Assembly: GCA_001465015.1 (NCBI GenBank)
Contig: LNEO01000150.1
Span: 1 to 64,000, forward strand
Source of the DNA: Deltaproteobacteria bacterium Ga0077539
GTDB lineage: Bacteria > Myxococcota_A > Polyangia > Polyangiales > Ga0077539
Length of the DNA: 64,000 bases
Direction: 5' to 3'
Shown: in pieces, positions 42,558-51,751 of the stretch
Numbering within the stretch: position 1 is the stretch's first letter
Layout of the letters: each line of letters starts with the position of its first letter
The notes under the pieces: model-generated
The model's database searches: none
The model's input: only the letters and a program-made list of their open reading frames with translations
What the model was told of the DNA's origin: nothing
Translations under genes and position numbers: made by a program

Positions 42558-44786
42558 TCACTGCGTCGGGCCCGGTTGCTCTTCGATCCGCAGCGCGCGC
42601 AGCGCTTCGATGAGCTGCGTTCGAACCGTCGAAGCGGTCACCGTGCGCGCCGCCAGCTCGCTCGAGAGCGTCGCGCCGCGGGCGACCGACGCTTGCAGCT
42701 GCTGCGTGAGCTGCGTTCGAAGCGCGACCCGCGTCGCGTCGGTCACCGCGGTCAGCGTTCGAAGCGACTCGCGGAGCTCGTTGTTGCGATCGGACACGTC
42801 CGTGAGCTGCTCGCGAAGCTCCCGCGCCTCGCGCTCGGCGCGGGCGAGGGCCGCGCGCTGATCGAGGATCGCGCGGAGCTGCTGGCGAACGGCGTCGCTC
42901 GACCCGCGAAGGTAGGGCTCGAGGTCGGTCTGCAAGTCTTCGAGCAACGAAGCAGTTCGTCGCGTGTTGCGCCGCTGCTCGATGGCGATCGTGCTCTCTT
43001 GCCCTGCCGTCAACGGAATCGGCACGATGTCCGCCTCTGTGCCGGCCTCGCTTCCGGGCGGAAGCCCGCGAGACTCGTAGCCCGGCAAATGATCGTGGCG
43101 GAGAAAGATCCTCGAGGCGCTCTGCGCGCCGGCGCTGATGTTGAATCGGGTCGTATGAATTTGTGTGTCCTCGAGGACGAGCTCGCCCCGCGTCGCAGAG
43201 ACGACCCGGAGCGGCGCTGTTCGATCCGAGGGCTCGACGCTCACCCGCGTGCTCGAGTCGATCGAGTAGGGAACAAACGCGGTTTCTCCGTCTTCGATCC
43301 TGCGCAAGATGCCCTGTCCGGCGAACGTTCCTTGCGAGAAGAGCGCGACGGGCCCGGGCATGAGCGCGAGGCCCAGGCTGTTGCGCAGGCGCGCGGCTCG
43401 ATAGGGGTGCATGCTGCTGGCGGGCGCGGCGGGCTCTGGTCGAAAGAGGTACACGTCTTCGCCGGCGATCTCGCGGCTCGCGAGCGTGACGAGCGCCGCG
43501 GACCCGGCGTTGATGCTCACGGGCTCGGCGACGGTGAAGCGCGCGGCGCCTTCGAACTGCGACGCGCTCGCCTGGGCGCCCGCGTTGGCTGCGGCGGCCG
43601 CGACGGTGACGCTGCCGCGCGGCGTCGTGTTCGACTGCTCGCCGTCGTCGGGCACGATGTTGAAGCTCACCGCGCGATTCTGCTCGCGAGCTCTCGGGGT
43701 CGCGCCGGGACTGATCGGTCGCGTCGCTCCGAAGAACGTGGTCCTGAGCCGAACGGCGGGGACGCCGAGCGCGACGAGCCTGGCGCGCACCGCGGAGGCG
43801 CGGTCCACAGAGAGCGGCCACGGATTGGGCTCGTCCTCCGAGGCGTGGCCTTCGACCTCGAGCACTCGAATTTGTGGGTTGTTCTGGATCGTCGCCGCGA
43901 CCGCCTGAAGAATCGCAGCGGAGTTGCCCTCCAACTCTGCGGATCGTGCCCTGAACGAGATGCGATCGAGGATGCGGAGCTGCGACTCTTCGATGACGAC
44001 CTGGCCTCGATCGGGGCAGCCGTCTTCGTCGCTCGTGCCGTTGTAGGTCTCGGGCTCGTTGATGCAGCGATCCAGGTGATCAGGGATGCGATCGCCGTCG
44101 CGATCGGCCCCGCCGAGCGCCGCGGATCCGGAGCCCGGGTCGTACGTGGAGAGGCTCACTCCACCGCGACCGCGGGCGGTCGTCTCGGAGGTGACAGCGC
44201 CGTACGCGACCTGCGTCGTGGTGCTGCCCGAGGCGTCCGGGCGCGCGGCGAAGGTGGGATTTCGCAGATGAAACGCGAACGACAGCGGCGCGCCCGTAGC
44301 GAGCGTGAGCTCGACGCGGTTCCAATCTTCGTCCGACGAGTTGTGAACGAGCGCCCACACTTGCAACAGCGCGGGGCCTCCCTGACGCTCGGGCATCACG
44401 ACGCGGTAGGTCGTCTGCCAGTTGGCCGTCGGAACGGCGTACGCCACCATGAGGTCGCGCGCCCTGCGGTCGGCGAATCGCAGATCGAGGTTGATCGATC
44501 CCCCGCTGGACGCGTGGGGCACGCCCGCGGCGACGGCGGCGCGCCCCGCTCCAGCGCCGCGCTCGATCACCGTGAGCGTCGCGAGCACGTCATCGACTTC
44601 GTGCGAGCGGAGCCGAAGCGCGAGTCGATCACCGGTGACGCGCCCGGTGCGCTCGAAGTATCCGCTGCCGCTCTGGTTGAGCACGACGCGGCGAAGCGTG
44701 AGCAGCGAAGAAGGTCCCGGGCGCGGCGCGCAAGCGCCGAGCGCGACGATCGAACACAGAGCAACCCCCCGAGCGATAGAGTGCAT
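42558..44786 (-). CDS. DUF4139-like outer-envelope protein with inserted OmpA domain
   Basis: 742 residues from ATG 44786. Lipobox LGAC. The mucoidy-inhibitor/DUF4139-like pieces appear at both ends: VPTANWQTTYRVVMPERQGGPALLQVWALVHNSSDEDWNRVELTLATGAPLSF near 115-185, and a long region with VTLASREIAGEDVYLFRPEP and QESTIAIEQRRNTRR after ~425. Between them lies a thrombospondin-type calcium repeat (DRDGDRIPDHLDRCINEPE) and an OmpA/MotB domain (DRISFRARSAELEGNSAAI, VEGHASEDEPNPWPLSVDRASAVRARLVALGV). A coiled-coil tail follows. The domain insertion is unusual. Confidence 0.8.
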   Translation of the reverse strand: MHSIARGVALCSIVALGACAPRPGPSSLLTLRRVVLNQSGSGYFERTGRVTGDRLALRLRSHEVDDVLATLTVIERGAGAGRAAVAAGVPHASSGGSINLDLRFADRRARDLMVAYAVPTANWQTTYRVVMPERQGGPALLQVWALVHNSSDEDWNRVELTLATGAPLSFAFHLRNPTFAARPDASGSTTTQVAYGAVTSETTARGRGGVSLSTYDPGSGSAALGGADRDGDRIPDHLDRCINEPETYNGTSDEDGCPDRGQVVIEESQLRILDRISFRARSAELEGNSAAILQAVAATIQNNPQIRVLEVEGHASEDEPNPWPLSVDRASAVRARLVALGVPAVRLRTTFFGATRPISPGATPRAREQNRAVSFNIVPDDGEQSNTTPRGSVTVAAAAANAGAQASASQFEGAARFTVAEPVSINAGSAALVTLASREIAGEDVYLFRPEPAAPASSMHPYRAARLRNSLGLALMPGPVALFSQGTFAGQGILRRIEDGETAFVPYSIDSSTRVSVEPSDRTAPLRVVSATRGELVLEDTQIHTTRFNISAGAQSASRIFLRHDHLPGYESRGLPPGSEAGTEADIVPIPLTAGQESTIAIEQRRNTRRTASLLEDLQTDLEPYLRGSSDAVRQQLRAILDQRAALARAEREARELREQLTDVSDRNNELRESLRTLTAVTDATRVALRTQLTQQLQASVARGATLSSELAARTVTASTVRTQLIEALRALRIEEQPGPTQ

Positions 44787-44923
44787 GGCGCACTGTATCA
44801 AGCGGCGCGCAGAGCGAAGGCGGACGGGCGCACAGAAGTCTGAATGACAGCGATGGGGACGGAGAGCGATCGAGCGACGATGATTCGTGTTCCACCGCCT
44901 CGAACGTGCGGTAGATTTTCATC

Positions 44924-46765
44924 GTGGACCACAGAGGGGACGAACGCGAAGCGAACAAAAGTGCTGTCGCGGCGACGCTCGAGCCTGCCGCGCCGGAGCG
45001 CAGCGCCGAGGACAAACCGCCGCGCGAGGTGACCGCGCTCGCGAAGGTCGGCAAAGACACGCAGGGCGACGTCTCGACGCGACCAACTGGTTCAGCGTCG
45101 AAGTCTACGATGGCGCTGACAGGGTGCGTCGTCTTCGTGTTGCTTCCGGGCGTCGCCGGATGGAGCTTGCTCGCCGCACCATTTGGCGGAGCGCGAGAGC
45201 TCGGCGTGTGGATCGCGGCGCTCCTCGTACGCTTGATCGTCTGGTCACGCGGCGAAGCCAAAGAAAACGCGCGCATGGCCTCCGCCTTTCGTGCGCTCGT
45301 TTCGGATGAAGCGAACGCCCTGCCCGCGGCCATCGCGGCGCTCCAACGAGCCCGGCCTCGAAGCGCGCTGGCGTCGCGGGGGACGTTTGCGCTCGTGCAG
45401 GGGTTGTTCGATCGCGGAGCCTTCGAGGACGTCGAAATCGCGTGCAGCGCACTCCTCCCGCAGCTCGGTCCATCGGCGAGCTATGCGCGGCGAACGATCG
45501 AGGTGATCCGGATGCTCGCTGCGGCAGCAGTCGGCAATCGCGCGGCCCTCGATGAAGCGCTCGCCGCGCAGCGCGCGATGGTTCAGGACAGCGGACGAGC
45601 AGCGACGCGCATCGTCGTCGAATCCGTCGCAGAGTTCGTGCAGGGAGACGTCGATGGCGCGAAGGCTCGACTTCGCGCAGCGTGGAGCAGCCTGTCGGAC
45701 GCCAGCGTGAGCGCTTCGATGCTCGCTCACGCCATCGAGACATACGGGGACGAAGGCCATCGCGCAGACCATGCACCGTTTCGCGGCGCGGCTCGTCACC
45801 TCGCCGAATATCTTCGGCTGTCTGTGCGCGAACAGTATGCCGCGATCCACGACGCGTGGAAGGCCATCGAGCGCGCGCATTCAGCGATCGGAGCGGACCG
45901 CAATCGTTCGGCTGTCGGTCCGAGCGTCGCGGTGCAACGAAACGCCGCGCACGCTCCGAGCACCCTGCGCACGTTGGCCGCGATCGGCGCATTGGCGATC
46001 GCGACCTACCCCTATTGGGGTGCGCGACTCGGGCACGGATCGCCGACGACGTCGCTGCGCGTCGCCTTGTATTGCGTCGCGGCGCTCACGATGGCGTGGG
46101 CGATGTTTGCCTCGCCGGCGCCGTCGCCCAAAGCTGACGTTGGCGTTGCGCGCGTCGCGAGGCCAGAGCTCTACGCGCTCGAATCGCGGTGGGCACTCGG
46201 CGAGCGCGAGTCGACGCAGGCCGGGTACGAGGCGATCAGCGGCTCGCGAACGGACGGAGGGGACGTCGCGCTCGCGTGCGAAAAGCTCTCGCGACTCGCC
46301 GAGATGCGTGGAGAGTTCGAACGCGCTCACCTGTACGCGCGTCGCGGCGTCTACGCGTTGAGCGACGACGACGTGTCCGAAGACGAGGGCGTTCGCGCCA
46401 GGGTCATTTGGCGATGGGCCGAGGCGCTCGCCACAATTGGGCGCGTCGAAGAGGCAGACTTCGCATCGCGAGGCCTCGTGCCGCTCGCCCACGTCGGCCT
46501 TTGCGAGAAGTTCTTGCGCTTCCGCGCCGCGGTACGCGAAGACAACGCGAGCGCAAAGGAGCTCGCGAGGGAGCTCGAGCCATTCGCGTTCGGGCAGGAC
46601 GCGCTGTTGGTGAGCGCTGTGCTCGCTGAGGACGATTCGACGCGCGACGCGCGCCTGCGCGCGAAGCTCACCCAGCAGCAAGACGCCCGTCGTTGGCTTA
46701 CTGCGATCGCCCCGCGCTACGCGGCGATCGTGCTCCGAAAATCGACGGACAACCCAAGCGACTGA
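44924..46765 (+). CDS. Membrane protein with helical-repeat cytoplasmic or periplasmic domains
   Basis: 613 residues from GTG 44924. Acidic N-terminal tail, a hydrophobic pair (GCVVFVLLPGVAGWSLLAAPF, ELGVWIAALLVRLIVW), a long TPR/HEAT-like helical segment to ~310, and another membrane pair near residues ~340-390 (LAAIGALAIATYPYWGA, VALYCVAALTMAWAMFA). Then come further helical repeats (AMRGEFERAHLYARRGVYALSDDD, TIGRVEEADFASRGLVPLAHVG). No catalytic motif. It is the first gene to the right of the divergent DUF4139-like gene. Confidence 0.75.
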   Translation: MDHRGDEREANKSAVAATLEPAAPERSAEDKPPREVTALAKVGKDTQGDVSTRPTGSASKSTMALTGCVVFVLLPGVAGWSLLAAPFGGARELGVWIAALLVRLIVWSRGEAKENARMASAFRALVSDEANALPAAIAALQRARPRSALASRGTFALVQGLFDRGAFEDVEIACSALLPQLGPSASYARRTIEVIRMLAAAAVGNRAALDEALAAQRAMVQDSGRAATRIVVESVAEFVQGDVDGAKARLRAAWSSLSDASVSASMLAHAIETYGDEGHRADHAPFRGAARHLAEYLRLSVREQYAAIHDAWKAIERAHSAIGADRNRSAVGPSVAVQRNAAHAPSTLRTLAAIGALAIATYPYWGARLGHGSPTTSLRVALYCVAALTMAWAMFASPAPSPKADVGVARVARPELYALESRWALGERESTQAGYEAISGSRTDGGDVALACEKLSRLAEMRGEFERAHLYARRGVYALSDDDVSEDEGVRARVIWRWAEALATIGRVEEADFASRGLVPLAHVGLCEKFLRFRAAVREDNASAKELARELEPFAFGQDALLVSAVLAEDDSTRDARLRAKLTQQQDARRWLTAIAPRYAAIVLRKSTDNPSD

Positions 46766-47077
46766 CCGGCGGTCATCGTGGTAGAACTCAGCTCGATGAG
46801 GTAGTTCGCGCCCGGGCGCTCGAAGGCCCGGGGCTGTCCTGAAACACGTTGCCGCTTCGCTGGCGGGTATCGCCCCCCGACGCCGCAGCCGACGCTTCCG
46901 TCGCGAACTCGCGTTGCGGTTCGCGCCAGTGGTAACGAGTCGAGGGACAGTGCATGGCCTGACCGAGGGTGGGGACCGCAGCGTCCCCTGCGAAGCGTTC
47001 GTCGCTGCAATGCTGCAAAGACCAGCGCAAACGCAGTCCGTCAATCCACCGGTCGAGCAGCGCCGTCGGAGACAGTC
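46766..47077. other. 312-bp interval with no convincing gene
   Basis: Short open frames exist on the minus strand but have no ribosome site, family similarity or coding-like composition. Near its right end GGAG (about 47067) sits in front of the ATG at 47078 as the ribosome site of the next gene. No strong hairpin was seen. Confidence 0.5.
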
Positions 47078-47557
47078 ATGGGATTTTTCGACAAGGTGAA
47101 GAACTTCGTGGGCGGGAGCTCGATGGTGAACATCGAGTTTACGGAGATCGAGCGGCAGCCTGCGAGCTCGGCGACGCTCCCGATCGGCGACAGCGTGGTG
47201 AAGGGCAAGTACAAGATCACCGCGGTCAAGGACTGCGTCGTGCTCGCGCACATCGCCGAGTTTCGTACGCGCTGGACCGAGCGCGACGGGACGCTCGGCA
47301 CCATGCACGTCGAGGATCGCGTCGACGAAAAGAACCAGGTAATCGGCGCGCCCTATCAGTTTCCGTACACGATGAAGCCCGGCGATGTGATGGAGGCCGG
47401 CTTCTGCATCGGCGACGTGCGGATCCAGGACTTCTTGATGAAGTCGTACGGAGTGGCGACGCCGACGCCGCCGATCGAGGTGTTTCTCAAGGTGATCGTC
47501 GACGTGAAGGGCTCGCCTTTCGACCCCGAGTGCGAACAGAAGATCACCGTCGTCTGA
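47078..47557 (+). CDS. Small protein, possible Spo0M/arrestin-like fold
   Basis: 159 residues from ATG 47078 with GGAG before it. It starts MGFFDKVKNFVGGSSMVNIEF, with a body rich in short beta strands (GDSVVKGKYKITAVKDCVVLAHIAEF). The 'FFxKVxxxVG' start is reminiscent of Spo0M-type arrestin-fold proteins, but the rest is too divergent for confidence. No signal peptide. Confidence 0.6.
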   Translation: MGFFDKVKNFVGGSSMVNIEFTEIERQPASSATLPIGDSVVKGKYKITAVKDCVVLAHIAEFRTRWTERDGTLGTMHVEDRVDEKNQVIGAPYQFPYTMKPGDVMEAGFCIGDVRIQDFLMKSYGVATPTPPIEVFLKVIVDVKGSPFDPECEQKITVV

Positions 47558-47609
47558 GCGTGAGCCCTCGTGCGCTGGCTGGCGCGTCTGTTGGGCGCCC
47601 CGTCGCGAC

Positions 47610-48635
47610 TCAGAAGCTGTCCCACAGCGGCTCGTCGATCTCCTCGCAGAGCGACTCGACGTCGAGGTCTTCGTTGTTCGACAACAGCACCGACGTGACG
47701 TCGTCATCGTAGTAGCGCACGTAGTACGTCGCGGTCCCCGCCCACGCGCCGCTGTGCGAGATCGACGGGTTGTCCTCGTCCTGGTCGACCGACCACCCGT
47801 AGCCGTAGCCCTGGCCGTCCGCGTCGATCTCCGAGCCGTCATCCAACGTTCCCGGCTCGCGCATCGCCTCGAGAGATTCGCTCGAGAGCAGCGTCGCGTC
47901 TCGCATCGCGCGCTCCCAACGGACCAGGTCGTCGAGGCAGGTGAACACGTTTCCATCGCCTTGGATCACGCTGGGCTCGAGGCTCTCGACGTACTCGTCT
48001 CCGTCCTCTTTGTACCCGGTGACGCGGCGCTCGATCCGACGTCGCGTCGAATCCAGCGCAAACGTGCTCAGCATCCCGAGCGGGCCGAACATCCGCTCCC
48101 TCGCAAACTCCGAGTAGCGCTTGCCGCTCACGCACTCGACCAGCCGCGCGAGCAGCGCGTAGCCGCTGTTGTTGTACTCGTAGCGCGTTCCCGGAGCGCT
48201 CACCATGCGCTTGCTGTTCAACCACTGGACCAGCCCCTCGTTCGTGAGCCGCTCGAACTCTTCGTCGGTCCCGTCCCACGCGTCCCCGCTGTAGTCCGGA
48301 AGCCCCGAGCAGTGCCACAACAGATCCTGCACGAGGATGGGCCGACCGCGCGTCGCGATGGTCAAGTCCGAGATGTGCGAGCGCACTTCGTCCTCGGCCG
48401 TGAGCGCTCCGTCTTCGATGAGCAGCGCGACCGCGGTCGCCGTGATGTGCTTGGACACCGACGCCAGGTCGAACACCGAGCGCGAAGAGAGCGCCTCTCC
48501 GCCGAGCGCCTCGACCCCGTACCCCTTGCGAATCAACACCTCGCCGTCGCTTACGACGAGCAGCGCGAGTCCCGGCCCGTCGTCGTCTACGTGCTCGGCA
48601 ATCACCTCGTCGATCGCCCGTTGGAGCTTCGCCAT
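47610..48635 (-). CDS. Serine beta-lactamase-fold hydrolase
   Basis: 341 residues from ATG 48635. Motifs of the class C/penicillin-binding family: SVSK with nucleophile near Ser59 (DLASVSKHITA), Y-N-N (YEYNNSGYALLARLVE) and ISHSGAWAG in the KTG position. There is no signal peptide. Members include beta-lactamases, D-Ala carboxypeptidases and esterases. The preferred start removes ~14 non-conserved residues. Confidence 0.9.
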   Translation of the reverse strand: MAKLQRAIDEVIAEHVDDDGPGLALLVVSDGEVLIRKGYGVEALGGEALSSRSVFDLASVSKHITATAVALLIEDGALTAEDEVRSHISDLTIATRGRPILVQDLLWHCSGLPDYSGDAWDGTDEEFERLTNEGLVQWLNSKRMVSAPGTRYEYNNSGYALLARLVECVSGKRYSEFARERMFGPLGMLSTFALDSTRRRIERRVTGYKEDGDEYVESLEPSVIQGDGNVFTCLDDLVRWERAMRDATLLSSESLEAMREPGTLDDGSEIDADGQGYGYGWSVDQDEDNPSISHSGAWAGTATYYVRYYDDDVTSVLLSNNEDLDVESLCEEIDEPLWDSF

Positions 48636-48758
48636 ACCCGATGATCCTGCGCGCGGCGCAGACGACGCAACCACCAACGTAGTGCGCGGGCGATCGGCGC
48701 CGCGGCGTTCAGCGACAGCCTGCGGCGCTGGACGGGTCCCCTCTCGGCGCGAAGCCCC

Positions 48759-51467
48759 TCAGCGCTCGCGGCGCCGACGCGCGCGAACCGCGACGCTCGC
48801 CGACAACACCGCCAACCACACGATCGACGATCGACCGCCCGTCGAACGGCCCGGCACAGCGCACCCGCACGCGCCTGCGCCGGACACCACGTTGCCGCCC
48901 GCATCCGCGACAGAAGCGTCCATCACGCCGCTGTCGGCTCGGCCGCTGTCCATCGCGCTCGTCGCGTCGTCGCCAGCGTCCGCGACGACCATCACGTCTT
49001 CGATCGGAGCGGCGTCGGAGCTCGCGTCGGGCATCATCGCCGCGACGCACATCCCCGTGGACTCGTCGCACATCGGCGTAGCGCCGCTGCAGTTGCCGCT
49101 CGCGCTCATCGACGGCACGCGCGGGTCGGTGCGAGCTGCCCCTGCCTCGCGAGGATCGGAGTCCGGCGCGCAGTCGTTGTCGCTGTCGCGATCGAGAAAG
49201 TCCGGACCGTCCGTGGCGCGATCGCTGTTTGCGGGATTCATCGCGTCCATTCCGCGTTCAACAGAGTCGAGAACGGAGTCTCCATCGCTGTCGGTGTCGC
49301 GATAGGAAGGCGTCCCGTCCATGTCGAAGTCATCGCCCATCGACGGGTCGAGCGTCCGTTCGATCGTCGTGGCGATGCCGTCACCGTCGTCGTCCTCGTC
49401 GAGAAAATCCGGCGTTCCGTCCATGTCTGTGTCGCGGTCCGAGCCCACACACGCAGCGCCACCGTCGCCTGCATCCGCGCCACCGTCGGCGCCCGCACAT
49501 CCGCCGCGCTCGATCGCGTTGGAAACGCCGTCGCCATCGCTGTCATCCGCTGGGTCGAGGAAGTCTGGACGCATGTCCATATCCCGATCCATCACGCCCT
49601 CGGCGCGATCGAGCAGACCATCGCCGTCGCTGTCCGTATCGAGGTGCGACGAAACACCGTCGCCGTCGAAGTCGTCACCCATGGACGTGTCGAGCGTGCG
49701 CTCTTCGCGCGTGAGAATGCCGTCGTCATCATCGTCCTCGTCGAGCGCGTCGATGAGCATGTCGCGATCGGAGTTTCGCGGGGCCATCGGATCGCCCACC
49801 TCCGCGCGGTCGTCGATCCCGTCGCCGTCGCTGTCGGCGCGCATCGGGTCCGTTCCGATCCTGCGCTCGGTGCTGTCCGACAGTCCGTCCATGTCTGCAT
49901 CGCCGTCCGCGCACCGGCCCGTCATCGGGACGCACGTGCGACGATCCATCGGACAGTCGGCGTCCGATCGGCACTCGACGCAGGCCCCCGCGCGAATGCC
50001 CGTCATGAGACACAAGGGCGTGCTCGGATAAGACGCGGCGCACTCCGTGTCGCTCGAGCACCCGACGCACGAGCGGCTGCGCGGCGAGCAAATCGGCGCG
50101 TCCGATGGACATTGCGCGGCGCGGGTGCACACGCACAGGCCCACCGTGCGGTCGCAGGTCAACGAGCCCGTGCAGTTGGCGTCGGGCGCTCCGGGCATCG
50201 TCGCGGCCGTGCGCGCTGCGCCCACCTCGCGCGCATCGGGCAGACAGTCGTTGTCGCTGTCGAGGTCGAGGTAATCCGGCGTCCCGTCCATGTCGGTGTC
50301 GACCGTGCAGTTGCCTTCGGTCGTGTCCGAATGGCCGTCCCGATCTGCGTCGCCAGCCATGTCGCGCGCGAGGGTCTGGATGACCAGCGAGCCCACCATC
50401 TGATCGTCTTGCGTCGCGCTCGAGCTGTACGCGAAGGTCAGCGAGGTCGCGCCGTCCGCGATGATCGGACGAAAGTCGTACAGCTCGTCGTCGCGCCGCC
50501 CCGCAGGGAGCATCGGCGCGCCGAGGACGTTGTCCCCCTCGAGGCCCACCGGAGCGCCCACCGCCAACGTCGAGGTCGCGTCCGATCCGCCGAACGAGCC
50601 CGTGGTCGTGAGCCCCGAAAAGATCCCCATCGCCGCGTTGGAGGGGGAGTCCGAGTCATCCGAGCCACCGGCGTTGCTCGTGACCAACATTCCGTTGACG
50701 CGCACGGGCTGGTCTTCTTCGTTGACGTTCCACTCGAAGTGAATGCCCAACGACGCGGCGAACGGCTCGGACCGCGGAGAGCTCGCGGGGCAGTTGTTGG
50801 CCACCGGAGCAGGCAACGGCAGCGGGATGGTCGTCATGAACCCCGCGTTGGCGGCGCCCTGATACATCACGACGTTGCGCAGCGGAGCAGCGTCGTTTTC
50901 GTACTCGACCACCAGCGAGTGTCCGAGCACGAACGGGTAGTTCGGAAACATCGACGAGCGATCGCCGCGCTCTGCCACGGGAACATCCAACGGCCCGCCC
51001 GCGCTCCCTCCCGTCGCGAGGAGCGCACGCACGGCCATGGTGACATCGGTCGACCAGGTTCCCCAGAAGAAGCCGTACGTCGGGCTTCGCACGGAGAAGT
51101 CGGGCATCCCTTCGAGCGTGCGCGTCGTGGCGCTCGAGCCCGTACCGAGGATCACCACGCGCGGATTGCCCGCCGGTCCTGCGGGAACCATCGCCGTGCC
51201 CGCCATCGTCGCCGACACGAGCACCGCCCGCCGCACACGCGAGCCCATCGGCAGCCGAAGATGAAACGTCCCGTTCGACAAGCTCGTCTCGGATCCAGCG
51301 ACGCCCCACCCATCCACCGTCACGCCGCCGCGCAACGTGTCGCTGATGGCGGTCACGAGCGTCTGCGCCGCCCCCTCGCGCGCGACGCTCGCGCACGTCA
51401 CCGCGCAAACCAACGCGATCCCCAGTGAGTGACGGCGGCGCGTTGGCCGCGTGCTTCGACGATCCAT
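48759..51467 (-). CDS. Calcium-repeat surface protein with MYXO-CTERM-like anchor
   Basis: 902 residues. Signal peptide, then an N-terminal domain of unknown fold (~35-375). Many thrombospondin type-3-like Asp repeats follow (e.g. DTDMDGTPDYLDLDSDNDCLPD, SDGDGLLD, DSDGDGIDD), separated by Cys-rich segments (VGLCVCTRAAQCPSDAPIC). Asp/Ala/Ser-rich stretch at ~830, then CGCAVPG, a membrane helix (SIVWLAVLSASVAV) and a basic end (RARRRRER). That tripartite end fits the MYXO-CTERM sorting signal. It probably binds calcium on the cell surface. Confidence 0.85.
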   Translation of the reverse strand: MDRRSTRPTRRRHSLGIALVCAVTCASVAREGAAQTLVTAISDTLRGGVTVDGWGVAGSETSLSNGTFHLRLPMGSRVRRAVLVSATMAGTAMVPAGPAGNPRVVILGTGSSATTRTLEGMPDFSVRSPTYGFFWGTWSTDVTMAVRALLATGGSAGGPLDVPVAERGDRSSMFPNYPFVLGHSLVVEYENDAAPLRNVVMYQGAANAGFMTTIPLPLPAPVANNCPASSPRSEPFAASLGIHFEWNVNEEDQPVRVNGMLVTSNAGGSDDSDSPSNAAMGIFSGLTTTGSFGGSDATSTLAVGAPVGLEGDNVLGAPMLPAGRRDDELYDFRPIIADGATSLTFAYSSSATQDDQMVGSLVIQTLARDMAGDADRDGHSDTTEGNCTVDTDMDGTPDYLDLDSDNDCLPDAREVGAARTAATMPGAPDANCTGSLTCDRTVGLCVCTRAAQCPSDAPICSPRSRSCVGCSSDTECAASYPSTPLCLMTGIRAGACVECRSDADCPMDRRTCVPMTGRCADGDADMDGLSDSTERRIGTDPMRADSDGDGIDDRAEVGDPMAPRNSDRDMLIDALDEDDDDDGILTREERTLDTSMGDDFDGDGVSSHLDTDSDGDGLLDRAEGVMDRDMDMRPDFLDPADDSDGDGVSNAIERGGCAGADGGADAGDGGAACVGSDRDTDMDGTPDFLDEDDDGDGIATTIERTLDPSMGDDFDMDGTPSYRDTDSDGDSVLDSVERGMDAMNPANSDRATDGPDFLDRDSDNDCAPDSDPREAGAARTDPRVPSMSASGNCSGATPMCDESTGMCVAAMMPDASSDAAPIEDVMVVADAGDDATSAMDSGRADSGVMDASVADAGGNVVSGAGACGCAVPGRSTGGRSSIVWLAVLSASVAVRARRRRER

Positions 51468-51751
51468 GATCTCTCCTCGCTTGCTAACACGATATCCGAA
51501 GCTCGCTCGACCGAGGCGACGCTGCCGTTGTGCACCGAGAGGGACGCGGCCAACGCCTCCAGCGCGCTGTGGACTGAAGTCTTCACTGCGATCGAGCCCG
51601 AGGGGATCCCGCTGAGGACTGCACTCCGCAGTTTCGGGGATCGACCGTGGAAATCACTGGGGATTGCGGCGCTGCTCGCGACGAGTCGCGCTGGCATTGG
51701 CGCTGCAAAGACTCAGGGAGCGACGAGAGACGTCGCTTCGGAGGTGCTTCG

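Noticed and set aside
46717-47030. Minus-strand frames in the 312-bp gap
   Set aside because: Composition and lack of ribosome site suggest chance; no homology pattern recognised.
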